64,000 nt of DNA, taken from contig NZ_BFCB01000004.1 in NCBI RefSeq assembly GCF_003569045.1, forward strand, positions 174,254 through 238,253, written 5' to 3'. Of the stretch, positions 35,236 through 44,004 are shown piece by piece. The notes below the pieces were generated by a model. That model was not told the DNA's origin. It saw only the letters and a program-made list of their open reading frames with translations, and did no database searches. Every line of letters begins with the position of its first letter. Within the stretch, counting starts at the first letter, position 1. The DNA comes from Aggregatilinea lenta (lineage in GTDB: Bacteria; Chloroflexota; Anaerolineae; Aggregatilineales; Aggregatilineaceae). A program made the position numbers and the translations under genes.

Positions 35236-36531
35236 CTATTGGGATGGGTCTTTGGGGCGTGAGAAGACGGCGCTGGCGGGCGGCTCGCGGCGCGGCTGGG
35301 CGTGCGCGATCGGCAACGTGAAGTAGAAGGTTGTGCCCACGTTGAGTTCGCTGGTCAGGCCCATTTCGCAGCCATGCGCCTCGATGATGCGGCGCGCGAT
35401 GGACAGACCCAGGCCGGTCCCGGTCTGGGAAGCGGTGGCGGCCACGCGGTAGAACTTCTCGAAGACGTGCTTCTGATTTTCAGGGCTGATGCCGTGGCCC
35501 GTGTCCTGAATGAGCACGACCAGACCGCACGGGGCGGTGAGGTCGTCGCGACGATCGACAGTGCAGTAAATCGTGCCTTGGTCGCGGTTGTACTTGATGG
35601 CGTTCGTCAGCAAGTTTAGCAGCACGCGCTTGATCTTGGTCCGGTCGGCTTCCGTGCGGCGATCCTCACCTCGCACGACGATTTCAATGCCGCGTTCACC
35701 CGCCTGCTCGCGGATCAGCCCCACGCATTCCTGGACCAGCTCCAGCACGCTGAACTCGGAGGTTTCCAGGCGCGCCCGGCCCGATTCCAGGCGGGCGAGG
35801 TCGAGGAAGTCGGTCGTCATAGCGGTGAGGCGCTCAGTTTCCTCGTGCATGGTGCGCAGCATTTCGGCGCGGCGCAGCTCCGGGATGTTGGCGCGCATCA
35901 GCAGCGCGGTGCTGGCCCGCAGCGCTGCCAGCGGGGTGCGCAGTTCGTGCACAATCTCCGCGATGAAGTCACTCTGCTGGAACAGGCGCGCGTTCTGCAC
36001 GGCGATGGCGGCCTGGCTGGCGAGCGTGGTCAGCGTGTAAATGTCGTCGCCGGTCCACTTCTCGTCGTCATTTTTGTTGATCACCTCCAGCACGCCGATC
36101 ACTTCGTTCTTGATCTTCATCGGCACGGCGAGCAGGTTGCGCGTGGTGAACTTGATCGTCTTGTCCACGTTGGCGAACCATCGCGAATCGCTGCGCGCAT
36201 CGTTGACCATTTCCGGCTCGCCGTGCGTGGCGACCCATCCGGCGAGGCTGCCTTCCATGGGGACGGGGATGGCGGTCATCGCGCTGCCGCTGAGGTTCGA
36301 CGCGGCTTCGAAGCGCAGCTCGCCCGTGGCCGGGTCGAGCAGCAGGATCGACGCCTGCTCGGTGTTCACCAGCTCGGTGGCCGCACGCACGATGCGGTTG
36401 AGCAGCGTGCCGAGATCCAGCGTGGAATTGAGCTGGCGGGTGATTTCCAGCAAATGTTCGTACCGCGCCACCAGATGCTGATCGTCCGCAGAGGGCGTGG
36501 AATTGGGCCGCGAAACGTCTCGATCCGTCAT
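35236..36531 (-). CDS. GAF-domain sensor histidine kinase
   Basis: The 431-residue soluble kinase has a GAF domain (about 30-185), a HisKA domain with His195 (IVHELRTPL), and a HATPase_c domain (about 300-415) with NLLTNAIKYN, DTGHGIS and GTGLGLS. No membrane helix, so it senses an internal signal through GAF, possibly a cyclic nucleotide, haem or redox ligand. It starts only 4 bp after the sirtuin stop, on the same strand, so the two genes form an operon. No receiver gene is directly linked except the receiver-ATPase fusion upstream. Confidence 0.9.
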   Translation of the reverse strand: MTDRDVSRPNSTPSADDQHLVARYEHLLEITRQLNSTLDLGTLLNRIVRAATELVNTEQASILLLDPATGELRFEAASNLSGSAMTAIPVPMEGSLAGWVATHGEPEMVNDARSDSRWFANVDKTIKFTTRNLLAVPMKIKNEVIGVLEVINKNDDEKWTGDDIYTLTTLASQAAIAVQNARLFQQSDFIAEIVHELRTPLAALRASTALLMRANIPELRRAEMLRTMHEETERLTAMTTDFLDLARLESGRARLETSEFSVLELVQECVGLIREQAGERGIEIVVRGEDRRTEADRTKIKRVLLNLLTNAIKYNRDQGTIYCTVDRRDDLTAPCGLVVLIQDTGHGISPENQKHVFEKFYRVAATASQTGTGLGLSIARRIIEAHGCEMGLTSELNVGTTFYFTLPIAHAQPRREPPASAVFSRPKDPSQ

Positions 36532-36535
36532 GGGG

Positions 36536-37297
36536 CTATTCGCTTTCTAGAGCCGACGCCAACCGGGGCAGCACGTCGACCACATCGGCATGGATGACGA
36601 CATCAGCCAGCGCGTCGAGCGGTGTGTCGGCCAGATTCACCAGAATCAGCGACGCGCCGGATTCCCGCGCCAGTAAGGGCAGCTCGGCAGCCGGGTACAC
36701 TTCAAGGGACGACCCCACGATGAGCATCACATCACAGTGCCGGGCCTCACGGCGGGCAGCCATCAGCGGGACGGCGGGTAGCTGCTCGCCAAACAGGATC
36801 ACGTTGGGTTTTAACACATTTCCGCATATCGGGCAGCGGGGCAGGGTGTTGGTGCGGAAGAAATCCTGAATGAGCGGCTCTGCTGGATAGGTGCTGAAAC
36901 ACTGGATGCAGGTCACTTCGCGCAGGTGGCCGTGCACCTCATAGACGGCGTGCGATCCGGCGCGGGTGTGCAGCATGTCGATGTTCTGCGTGACGATGCT
37001 GGCCAGATGTCCGGCAGCTTCCATGTGCGCCAGCGCGAGGTGCGCGGAATTTGGCTCGGCGTCGAAGATCAGGTGCGCCAGAGGTCGAATCCAGTCGTAG
37101 AAGCGCTCCGGGTGGTGCCGGAAACCGTAGATGCTGGCCACCTCGGCGGGGTTGGCGCGCTCCCATAGGCCCGACGTGGGGCTGCGGAAGTCGGGAATGC
37201 CAGAGCGGGTGCTGATGCCTGCGCCGGTCAGGGCGACCACGTAGCGGCCCTGGCGCAGCAGATCGAGCGCCGCCCGGAAGCTGCTCTCACCGTTCAT
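36536..37297 (-). CDS. Sirtuin-type NAD-dependent protein deacylase
   Basis: The 253-residue protein is a complete bacterial sirtuin: GAGIS at 25-29, GIPDFR at 33-38, TQNID at 103-107, catalytic His122 (VHGH), and a zinc site Cys130, Cys133, Cys155, Cys158. The residues Ala-Tyr/Arg-xx that favour succinyl-lysine are not obvious, so deacetylation is the default guess (CobB-like). It is followed at 4 bp by a GAF histidine kinase, which hints that acylation and phosphorylation signals are connected. GGAG precedes the ATG at 37297. Confidence 0.9.
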   Translation of the reverse strand: MNGESSFRAALDLLRQGRYVVALTGAGISTRSGIPDFRSPTSGLWERANPAEVASIYGFRHHPERFYDWIRPLAHLIFDAEPNSAHLALAHMEAAGHLASIVTQNIDMLHTRAGSHAVYEVHGHLREVTCIQCFSTYPAEPLIQDFFRTNTLPRCPICGNVLKPNVILFGEQLPAVPLMAARREARHCDVMLIVGSSLEVYPAAELPLLARESGASLILVNLADTPLDALADVVIHADVVDVLPRLASALESE

Positions 37298-37420
37298 GCA
37301 GACTCCGCGAAGCGGGTGGCAACCGGCAGACAGCGCACAATTAGATTCAGATGTGGCTGAAGGAGTACGTAGCCTGATTGGGAAAACACCTGCTGCTGCA
37401 TGGCCGGTGGGTGGAGCTGC

Positions 37421-38578
37421 TTATGAATGGCTGGTGCCCGCCATAATTCGACTACGCGCGCTGATCTCCTCCGCCAGCTTGGTGAACTGGCTGGCGACGA
37501 TGGCGTTAGGCTGGAACAGCACAATTGGCATGCCCGCTTCTGCCGCCTGGAACGCAACCTCAGGGGCGGGGGAGATGATCGCGGTCATGGGGTGATTGAG
37601 CAGCTTTTCCGCTTCCTGCCACGGCACCGCCAGGCTGGACTGGGCGCGATTGATCAGCACGATGCTGATGCGCGTTTCCGAAATGCCGATCTGGTCCAGC
37701 TCGTGGAGCAAGTCGTTGGCCATCGTCAGGCCGACGCGCGTGGGTTCTACGGTGAGCACGGCCAGCTCGGCTTCCTGCAAGACACGCGCCGAGACGCGCG
37801 TGAGGCCGGGGCCGAGGTCGACGACGACGTTGCGCGCCAGACTGCGCAGGTTACGCAAGGTTGCCGATGCGCTTTCGGGCGTGATCGCCAGCAGGGTCTC
37901 TTTGGGCCGGGCCGAAGAAAGCAGCAGGCGGAGGCCGCTGCTGTGGGTGACCATCTCATTTTCGATGCTGCGCGCCGACATTTCGCTGACGGGGCGCGAC
38001 AGGAGGTTGGCGAGGCCGGTCGAGCGTCCGAAGCCAAGCGATAGGCCAATTGTTCCCATGCCGGGGCGGAAATCGGTGACGATGGTGGGGTCGTGCTGAC
38101 TGAGCGCTGAGGCAATATTGACTGCCAGCGTGGTCGTTCCCAGGCCGCCCTTTGCGCCGATTATGCCAATCGCCAGAGACTGCCCGGCAGCGCCGCGACC
38201 CTGGGCCGCGCTGCGCGCCAAGACCGCCTTGATCCGCGAGGCCAATTCGGCGGGGTGGGTCGGTTTGGTGAGGTAATCGTCTGCGCCTGCTTCAAAGCCC
38301 GCGACCTTGTCGTCGACCATGGTGCGCGCGGTGAACATAATGATCGGGATGGGCTGCGTGCCGGGGTCGTGCCGCAAGCGGCGGCAGACCTCGTAGCCAT
38401 CCATATCGGGCATCATGATGTCGAGGATGATGAGGTCAGGACGATCGCTTTTGGCTTTCGTCAGCGCCTGCTGGCCGGTGCTGGCAACCAGCACCTCATA
38501 GCCCTGACGCTGGAGCATCAAACCGATCAGCTTCAGGCTGTCCACATCATCGTCTACAATGAGAATCCGCTCTGACAT
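37421..38578 (-). CDS. Response-regulator receiver fused to a CpaE/MinD-like ATPase
   Basis: Residues 1-120 form a receiver domain (Asp53 in LDIMMPD, Lys105 in YLTKP). After a short linker comes a ParA/MinD-superfamily ATPase with a deviant Walker A, GAKGGLGTTT at 141-150: the signature Lys143 is kept, while the usual second Lys of GKT is absent, as in CpaE/TadZ proteins that position type IV/Tad pili. No other tad genes are in the window. The receiver would place this positioning ATPase under control of a histidine kinase; the divergent kinase gene at 38811 is the nearest candidate. C-terminal about 150-370 is otherwise a standard MinD-like fold. Confidence 0.87.
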   Translation of the reverse strand: MSERILIVDDDVDSLKLIGLMLQRQGYEVLVASTGQQALTKAKSDRPDLIILDIMMPDMDGYEVCRRLRHDPGTQPIPIIMFTARTMVDDKVAGFEAGADDYLTKPTHPAELASRIKAVLARSAAQGRGAAGQSLAIGIIGAKGGLGTTTLAVNIASALSQHDPTIVTDFRPGMGTIGLSLGFGRSTGLANLLSRPVSEMSARSIENEMVTHSSGLRLLLSSARPKETLLAITPESASATLRNLRSLARNVVVDLGPGLTRVSARVLQEAELAVLTVEPTRVGLTMANDLLHELDQIGISETRISIVLINRAQSSLAVPWQEAEKLLNHPMTAIISPAPEVAFQAAEAGMPIVLFQPNAIVASQFTKLAEEISARSRIMAGTSHS

Positions 38579-38739
38579 TCCGACTCTATTTCCTCAAATA
38601 CTGCCCGCCTATCATGGGTAGTGCGGAGTGTAGCACGGATAGATCAGCGCTGCAAGGCACAATGCGAGGGCCTGTGCAGGAGAAACGCGCGGCGGATTCG
38701 CCGTCGTACAGGGCGGCGCGGGCCGCACGACCCGTCGCT

Positions 38740-38767
38740 TTGCCCGCCGTGGTGCAGGTGCTATAAT
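38740..38767 (+). promoter_or_regulatory. Candidate promoter for the histidine kinase at 38811
   Basis: TTGCCC, a 16-bp spacer and a perfect TATAAT (38762-38767), about 43 bases upstream of the GTG start. Confidence 0.5.
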
Positions 38768-38810
38768 TCCGTTAGCGTAAGCATGTTGCACTCGGTAGGA
38801 TAAGGCAGTA

Positions 38811-40361
38811 GTGGACGAGCTTCAAACGCAGTTAAGCCAGCAATCCATACTCCTGTCGGTCATCGGGCGTTTAGCCAACAACCCCAGTCCACTAGAGCCT
38901 GCACTGCACATCCTGCTGGAAGGTGCGCAGCAGTTGGTCGTGGCGTCAGGGGCGCGAGTCACGCTGGCGCAGGCAGTTGGCGGTGTGGACGCAGTCGGGT
39001 TGGGCCTTCTGGCGGGCGATGACGACGCGAGCGACCGTGCAGTCTTACGGTTAGTCGAAGCGAACGAGCATGGCGGGTCGATGGGCGCCACGCCTGCCGA
39101 TTTGGCGCAGCCGGGCGCGATGGCGCAGCGTGCGCAGGCGATCATCGTTACGCCGCTGCGAGCTGGTGACCGCTATTACGGCGTGTTCTGGCTGGCATTC
39201 GACCGGGCGCCCGTCTGGGGAGATGGCGACAACGAGCTGCTGGCTGCCCTGGTCGCGCAAACGGCTCTGGCGATCGAGCGCGCGCAAGCCCTGGCAGCAG
39301 CGCGCCGCCAGCACGAGGTCATGGCAGCCGTATTCAACGGCACCGTCGATCCGGCGATTGTATTGGGCGACGGGTCCGAAGTGTTGATGCTGAACGCGGC
39401 GGCGCAGGATGCGCTGAACCTCGATATGGACGTGGCCGAAGGATGCACGCTGGACCGGCTCGACCAAACGGCGGCGCTGGCGGCACTGCTCACGGCGGAC
39501 CCCGAGATGCAGCCACTACACGCCCTGGAATTTGCGGGCGCGAATGGGCGGACTTATTCGCCGCACCTGACCGAGATCACCACGCGGCAGGGCGCGCCGC
39601 TGGGGCGGCTGCTGTGGCTGCGCGACATCACACACTTCAAGCGTGTGAACGCGAACCTGTCGGACTTTTTGAGTACGGTGTCGCACGACATGCGCTCGCC
39701 GCTGACGTTTATGAAGGGCTACTGCGATATGATGGGGCTGGTTGGTCCCTTGAATGAGCGGCAGACGACCTTCGTGGAGAAGATCGAGTCCGGCGTGATG
39801 CAGATGTCGGACATGGTCGAGAAAATCCTCGAAGCGGGGCGGCTCGACCCTGAAACGGGCAGCTACGAGCTGGCGCGCGAGGCCACCGACGTCACGGCGC
39901 TGGCGCAGCGGGCCGTGACGAGCATGACCGCCGCTGCCGACAAGAAGGGCCTGACGCTGCGCAGCGCTATCCAGCCGAATATGCCCGCGATGAACCTCGA
40001 CAGCGGCATGGTGGGCAGTGCGTTCACCAACCTGGTCGAGAACGCGGTGAAGTACACGCCGGAAGGCGGACAAGTCGAGGTCCAAGCCAGGATCGTGGAC
40101 GGTAACCTGCGCTTCAGCGTGTCGGACAACGGCCTGGGGATCAGCGAGAGCGACCAGCAGAAGCTGTTCCGGCGCAACGTGCGCATCCGCCGCAAGGAGT
40201 GGGAGCGGGTCAAGGGCAGCGGCCTGGGCTTGTTCATCGTCAAAAATGTGGCGCAGCGTCACGGCGGCGACGTGTGGGTCGAGAGCGCGCCCGGGCAGGG
40301 CAGCACGTTCATCTTCATGATCCCGCTGGAAGGAATCAACCGGCCCCGTCCCGCGCCGTGA
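38811..40361 (+). CDS. Soluble sensor histidine kinase with GAF- and PAS-like sensors
   Basis: The 516-residue protein has an N-terminal GAF-like domain (about 25-165), a PAS-like domain (about 170-275), a HisKA domain with His292 (TVSHDMRSPL) and a HATPase_c domain (about 390-505) with NLVENAVKYTP, DNGLGIS and GSGLGLF. It starts with GTG at 38811; a good TATAAT lies upstream. It is transcribed away from the receiver-ATPase fusion, making that protein a plausible substrate. No membrane segment. Confidence 0.88.
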   Translation: MDELQTQLSQQSILLSVIGRLANNPSPLEPALHILLEGAQQLVVASGARVTLAQAVGGVDAVGLGLLAGDDDASDRAVLRLVEANEHGGSMGATPADLAQPGAMAQRAQAIIVTPLRAGDRYYGVFWLAFDRAPVWGDGDNELLAALVAQTALAIERAQALAAARRQHEVMAAVFNGTVDPAIVLGDGSEVLMLNAAAQDALNLDMDVAEGCTLDRLDQTAALAALLTADPEMQPLHALEFAGANGRTYSPHLTEITTRQGAPLGRLLWLRDITHFKRVNANLSDFLSTVSHDMRSPLTFMKGYCDMMGLVGPLNERQTTFVEKIESGVMQMSDMVEKILEAGRLDPETGSYELAREATDVTALAQRAVTSMTAAADKKGLTLRSAIQPNMPAMNLDSGMVGSAFTNLVENAVKYTPEGGQVEVQARIVDGNLRFSVSDNGLGISESDQQKLFRRNVRIRRKEWERVKGSGLGLFIVKNVAQRHGGDVWVESAPGQGSTFIFMIPLEGINRPRPAP

Positions 40362-40396
40362 GCGCGGCGGTTGGGCTGGACTGAGATTGGATGATG

Positions 40397-40421
40397 CCCC
40401 GGCGATGCCGGGGTTTATTTT
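40397..40421 (+). terminator. Intrinsic terminator before mutL
   Basis: CCCCGGC-GAT-GCCGGGG stem followed by TTTATTTT, 35 bases after the kinase stop. mutL begins only about 20 bases later, so its promoter must overlap or lie within the kinase gene, or rely on read-through. Confidence 0.75.
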
Positions 40422-40439
40422 CACACTGGGACGTATGTT

Positions 40440-42272
40440 ATGAGCGGAATGATTCAAGTACTGGCAGACACCGTCGCGGCGCAAATCGCGGCAGGTGAAG
40501 TGGTCGAGCGCCCGGCGTCGGTGGTGAAGGAACTGGTCGAAAACGCGCTGGACGCCGGGGCGGGCGTGGTGACGGTCTTAGTCGAGGAGGGCGGCAAGAA
40601 GCTCATCCGCGTGAGCGACGACGGCGCGGGCATCGCGCAGGACGAGCTGGCGCTGGCCTTTGCGCGGCACGCCACGAGCAAGCTGCGGACGGTGGCCGAC
40701 CTGGACCGCATCCACACGCTGGGCTTCCGGGGCGAGGCGCTGGCGAGCATCGCCGCCGTGAGCCGCACGACGATCGTGTCGCGCGCGCGGGGCGATTCTG
40801 CGGGGGCGACAGCGCAGGTCGAAGGCGGCGAAGTGCGTTACGTGCGACAGGCGGGCGCGCCGGTCGGGACGGTGGTCGCGGTCGAGAACCTGTTTTTCAA
40901 CACGCCCGCGCGGCTGAAGTTCCTTAAGTCCGAGAGCACCGAGCGCCGCCACATTATGCAACTCGTTTCCAACTATGCGATGGCCTATCCCAACGTACGT
41001 TTCCGGCTGATCATGGAAGGGCGCGAGCAGTTCCACAGCACAGGCAGCGGCGATGTGGCCGACGTGCTGGTGGAGGTGTTTGGGTTGGAGGCGTTCAAGG
41101 AAATGCTGGAAGTCAGCCCGCAACCACCATCGCGTCCGGATCTGCCGCCGATCGAAGTGTATGGATTCACCTCGACGCCGAACCTCAACCGCTCCAACCG
41201 CTCGCAGATCATCCTGTTCGTGAACGGGCGGACCATCAGCGACCAGAGCCTGACGTATGCTGTGGTTCAAGCGTACCACACGCTGATCCCCAGCGGGCGC
41301 TACCCGATGGCGGTGCTGATGATCGCGCTGGAGCCGGACGAGGTGGACGTCAATGTGCACCCGACGAAGGCCGAGGTCCGGTTCCGCGCGCCGGAGGCCG
41401 TGTTCTCCGCCGTGCAGCGGGCCGTGCGCCGCGCCGTGGTGGATCAGGCCCCGGTCCCGCCGATGGGCGGCGACCCGTACGGGAGTGTCGAGGACGGCTG
41501 GCGGCCCGCGCCATCTGCGGACCAACCGCCGCGCGCGATGGTGCCGGGTGAGGAGCAGCTGCGCATGGAGTTGAACGCGCTCGATCCGGGCCGGTATGCG
41601 CACCAGCGGCCCGATTATATGACCCCGTCGCCGCAGCCACAGACCGCGCCCACGGAAATCCCGGAGGGAATCGGACGCCCGGCACGCCCGCGCACGCTGC
41701 CGATCCTGCGCGTGATCGGGCAGGTGGGCGCCATGTACATCGTGGCGGAAGGCCCGGCGGGCCTGTACCTGATCGACCAGCACGCGGCGCACGAACGCAT
41801 CCTCTACGAACAGTTCATGGCGGAGCAGGCGGCGATGGAACCGGTCGCGCAGCGCACATTGGACGCGGCGACGGTCGAGCTGCCGCCTGCCGCCGCGCAT
41901 CTGGTCGAGGAGGCACAGAACGTGCTGGCCGGGCTGGGCTTCGAGATCGAGCTGTTCGGGGCGAACACCTTCCGCGTACGGGCGATCCCGGCGCTGTTGG
42001 CGGATCGCGAACCGGGCGACGTGCTGCGCATGATCGTGCAGGATCTGGAGAGCGGCAACGAGCCGGGTGGCGTCACGCTGGAGGAAAAGCTGGTGCGCCG
42101 CGTGTGCAAAACGGCGGCGGTCAAGGCCGGACAGACGCTGAGCTACGACGAGATGCAGGGCCTCATCCGGCAGTTGGAACGCTGCGAATCGCCCCGCACA
42201 TGCCCGCACGGTCGCCCGACGATGCTGCACATCAGCGGCGACGAGTTGGCGAAGCAGTTCGGTCGCACGTAG
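40440..42272 (+). CDS. mutL: DNA mismatch repair protein MutL, endonuclease type
   Basis: The 610-residue protein has the GHKL ATPase domain with IAAGEVVERPASVVKEL, ENALDAG, DDGAGI and GFRGEALASI, and a C-terminal dimerisation domain carrying the endonuclease metal motif DQHAAHERILYE and the late CPHGRPTM motif. These mark it as a nicking MutL, as in bacteria without MutH. Its usual partner mutS is not in this window. The region between about 335 and 430 is Pro-rich linker. The downstream OsmC-like gene follows after 73 bp. Confidence 0.95.
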   Translation: MSGMIQVLADTVAAQIAAGEVVERPASVVKELVENALDAGAGVVTVLVEEGGKKLIRVSDDGAGIAQDELALAFARHATSKLRTVADLDRIHTLGFRGEALASIAAVSRTTIVSRARGDSAGATAQVEGGEVRYVRQAGAPVGTVVAVENLFFNTPARLKFLKSESTERRHIMQLVSNYAMAYPNVRFRLIMEGREQFHSTGSGDVADVLVEVFGLEAFKEMLEVSPQPPSRPDLPPIEVYGFTSTPNLNRSNRSQIILFVNGRTISDQSLTYAVVQAYHTLIPSGRYPMAVLMIALEPDEVDVNVHPTKAEVRFRAPEAVFSAVQRAVRRAVVDQAPVPPMGGDPYGSVEDGWRPAPSADQPPRAMVPGEEQLRMELNALDPGRYAHQRPDYMTPSPQPQTAPTEIPEGIGRPARPRTLPILRVIGQVGAMYIVAEGPAGLYLIDQHAAHERILYEQFMAEQAAMEPVAQRTLDAATVELPPAAAHLVEEAQNVLAGLGFEIELFGANTFRVRAIPALLADREPGDVLRMIVQDLESGNEPGGVTLEEKLVRRVCKTAAVKAGQTLSYDEMQGLIRQLERCESPRTCPHGRPTMLHISGDELAKQFGRT

Positions 42273-42345
42273 CGGTTTGGCGCCTGGCGGCGACCGCCGA
42301 TCATCCGGCCTTTCATCGCACCCATCCGGCACTCAAGGAGGTAGT

Positions 42346-42849
42346 ATGGTCGACCTGCGATCAATTCAAAAGCCGTTCAAGGACCAGTATCGTGCGGACG
42401 AGCGCGCCGCCCAGATTACGCTGACGGCCAAAGGCAGCCAGACGGGCACACCGCTGTCGTGCTCGGTGGATATCGGGCGCGCGATCTACCATGCCGAGGC
42501 GCATACGGGCGTCGGCGGCACGGGCACGGCGGCGTGTTCGGGCGACTTGCTGCTGGGCGCGCTGTCGGCGTGCGCGCAGCTTACCTGCCAGATGGTCGCC
42601 GCCGCGATGGGCGTGCCGGTGGAGCGGATCGAGGTGACGGTCGAAGGTGACCTTGATCTGCGCGGCACGCTCGGCGTGTCGAAGGAGGCCGCCGTCGGGT
42701 TCGAGGCGATCCGGGTGCGGTTTCATCTCGACGCGCCAGAGGCCAGCGAGGAACAGGTGGCGAAGCTGCGCGAAAAGACGGAACAGTACTGCGTGGTGAT
42801 GCAGACGCTGCTCCAACCGCCGCTGGTCGAGACGATCTGGCCGGAGTAG
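42346..42849 (+). CDS. OsmC-family peroxiredoxin-like protein
   Basis: This 167-residue protein shows the OsmC/Ohr fold pattern: CSGDLLLGALSACAQLTCQM with the central helix Cys, and a C-terminal Cys in EQYCVVMQTL. The pair of cysteines reduces organic hydroperoxides in this family. A very good AAGGAGG precedes the ATG at 42346, and the longer frame from 42277 has none. A second, different OsmC-like gene lies at 46.4 kb. It ends at a bidirectional terminator facing secF. Confidence 0.8.
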   Translation: MVDLRSIQKPFKDQYRADERAAQITLTAKGSQTGTPLSCSVDIGRAIYHAEAHTGVGGTGTAACSGDLLLGALSACAQLTCQMVAAAMGVPVERIEVTVEGDLDLRGTLGVSKEAAVGFEAIRVRFHLDAPEASEEQVAKLREKTEQYCVVMQTLLQPPLVETIWPE

Positions 42850-42878
42850 GGGCGTTTGGGGCAATCGACCTAACCACG

Positions 42879-42911
42879 AAAAAGGGCAGTCCAACCGGGA
42901 CTGCCCTTTTT
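42879..42911. terminator. Bidirectional intrinsic terminator
   Basis: AAAAAGGGCAGTCC/GGACTGCCCTTTTT stem of 14 bp, loop 5 bases, between the convergent OsmC-like gene and secF. Confidence 0.88.
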
Positions 42912-42935
42912 GATCTGTAACCGTACCGTTTGCGA

Positions 42936-43979
42936 TTACGACGCGGCGGTAAGTTCTTCCTGGCGGTGCTGCTTGGCGTCGCGGTTGACGAAGGGGATTT
43001 CGCCTTTTTCCCACGAAATCAGCAGCGGCACGGCGTTGAAGATCGAGGAGTACGTACCACTGATCATACCGATCAGCAGGATGCCGATGAACTGCCGGAT
43101 CGTCTCACCACCGAAGAGCAGGATCGCGATCAACACGAAGACCGCGTTGAGCTGCGTCGCCAGGGAGCGGTGGATCGTCTCCAGCACGCTGCGGTTGACG
43201 ACGGTCTCGTAAGTTTCGCCGCGATACTTCGGGATGTTTTCACGGATACGGTCGAACACCACAATCGAGTCCTGCACCGAGTAGCCAACCACGGTCAGGA
43301 TCGCGGTCAGGAACAGCGCGTCGGCTTCCCAGTCGAACAGCAAGCCGAGGATCGACATGATGCCCATCGTCACCAGGATGTCGTGGAACATGGCTGCGAT
43401 GGCGCACGCTCCGTAGCGGAACGCGTGCGGGATGCGGCGGAAGGCCCACACGATGAAGAACAGGATGATCACCGCGACGGCCAGCGTGGCCAGCAGGGCG
43501 GCGCGCGTCACTTCGTGCCCGACCGTCGGTGAGATGCTGCTGGTGGTGATGGCTGCGGAGCGCAGCGGGTCATCCTCGACCGATTCCGGCGACCAGAAAG
43601 GGCTAGCCTGCTCCTGAAGGTATGCCTTCAGTTCGTTCAGCCGCTCGTCGCTGAGGTTTTCCATGCGGATCTGCCAGCGGCTGCCCGCCGGTTCGATGTC
43701 CGTTTCGGAGCTGATCTCGTCGGTGGAGATGGGATCGAGGCGCTGCACGATGATGTCGTTGTCGAGGCCGAAGCCAGCCAGGGTGTCGCGCAGCTGCTGT
43801 TCGCCCACATTCTCTACGAAGGAGAACTCGGCAATCGTACCGCCGGTGAAGTCGATGCTCAGGCGGACCGGGCTGTTATAGGTCGCGGTCGAGATGATCA
43901 TCGCGATGATGCCGGGGACGATCACCAGGGCTGACAGCAGGAAGTAGTATTTACGGCGCTGTGCAAAATTAAACAACAT
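42936..43979 (-). CDS. secF: Protein translocase subunit SecF
   Basis: The 347-residue SecF has six predicted membrane helices, the first after a short cytoplasmic start (MLFNFAQRRKYYF), a large periplasmic loop (about 40-160) with the family motif DFTGGT, and the conserved VGYSVQDSIVVFDRIREN region. With SecD it uses the proton motive force to complete protein export. Start 43979 follows secD by 25 bp. The ending is Gln/Glu-rich. The longer frame to 44048 overlaps secD and is not used. Confidence 0.95.
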   Translation of the reverse strand: MLFNFAQRRKYYFLLSALVIVPGIIAMIISTATYNSPVRLSIDFTGGTIAEFSFVENVGEQQLRDTLAGFGLDNDIIVQRLDPISTDEISSETDIEPAGSRWQIRMENLSDERLNELKAYLQEQASPFWSPESVEDDPLRSAAITTSSISPTVGHEVTRAALLATLAVAVIILFFIVWAFRRIPHAFRYGACAIAAMFHDILVTMGIMSILGLLFDWEADALFLTAILTVVGYSVQDSIVVFDRIRENIPKYRGETYETVVNRSVLETIHRSLATQLNAVFVLIAILLFGGETIRQFIGILLIGMISGTYSSIFNAVPLLISWEKGEIPFVNRDAKQHRQEELTAAS

Positions 43980-44004
43980 GCTCGTAGTCTCCCTTTGGGC
44001 GCGG

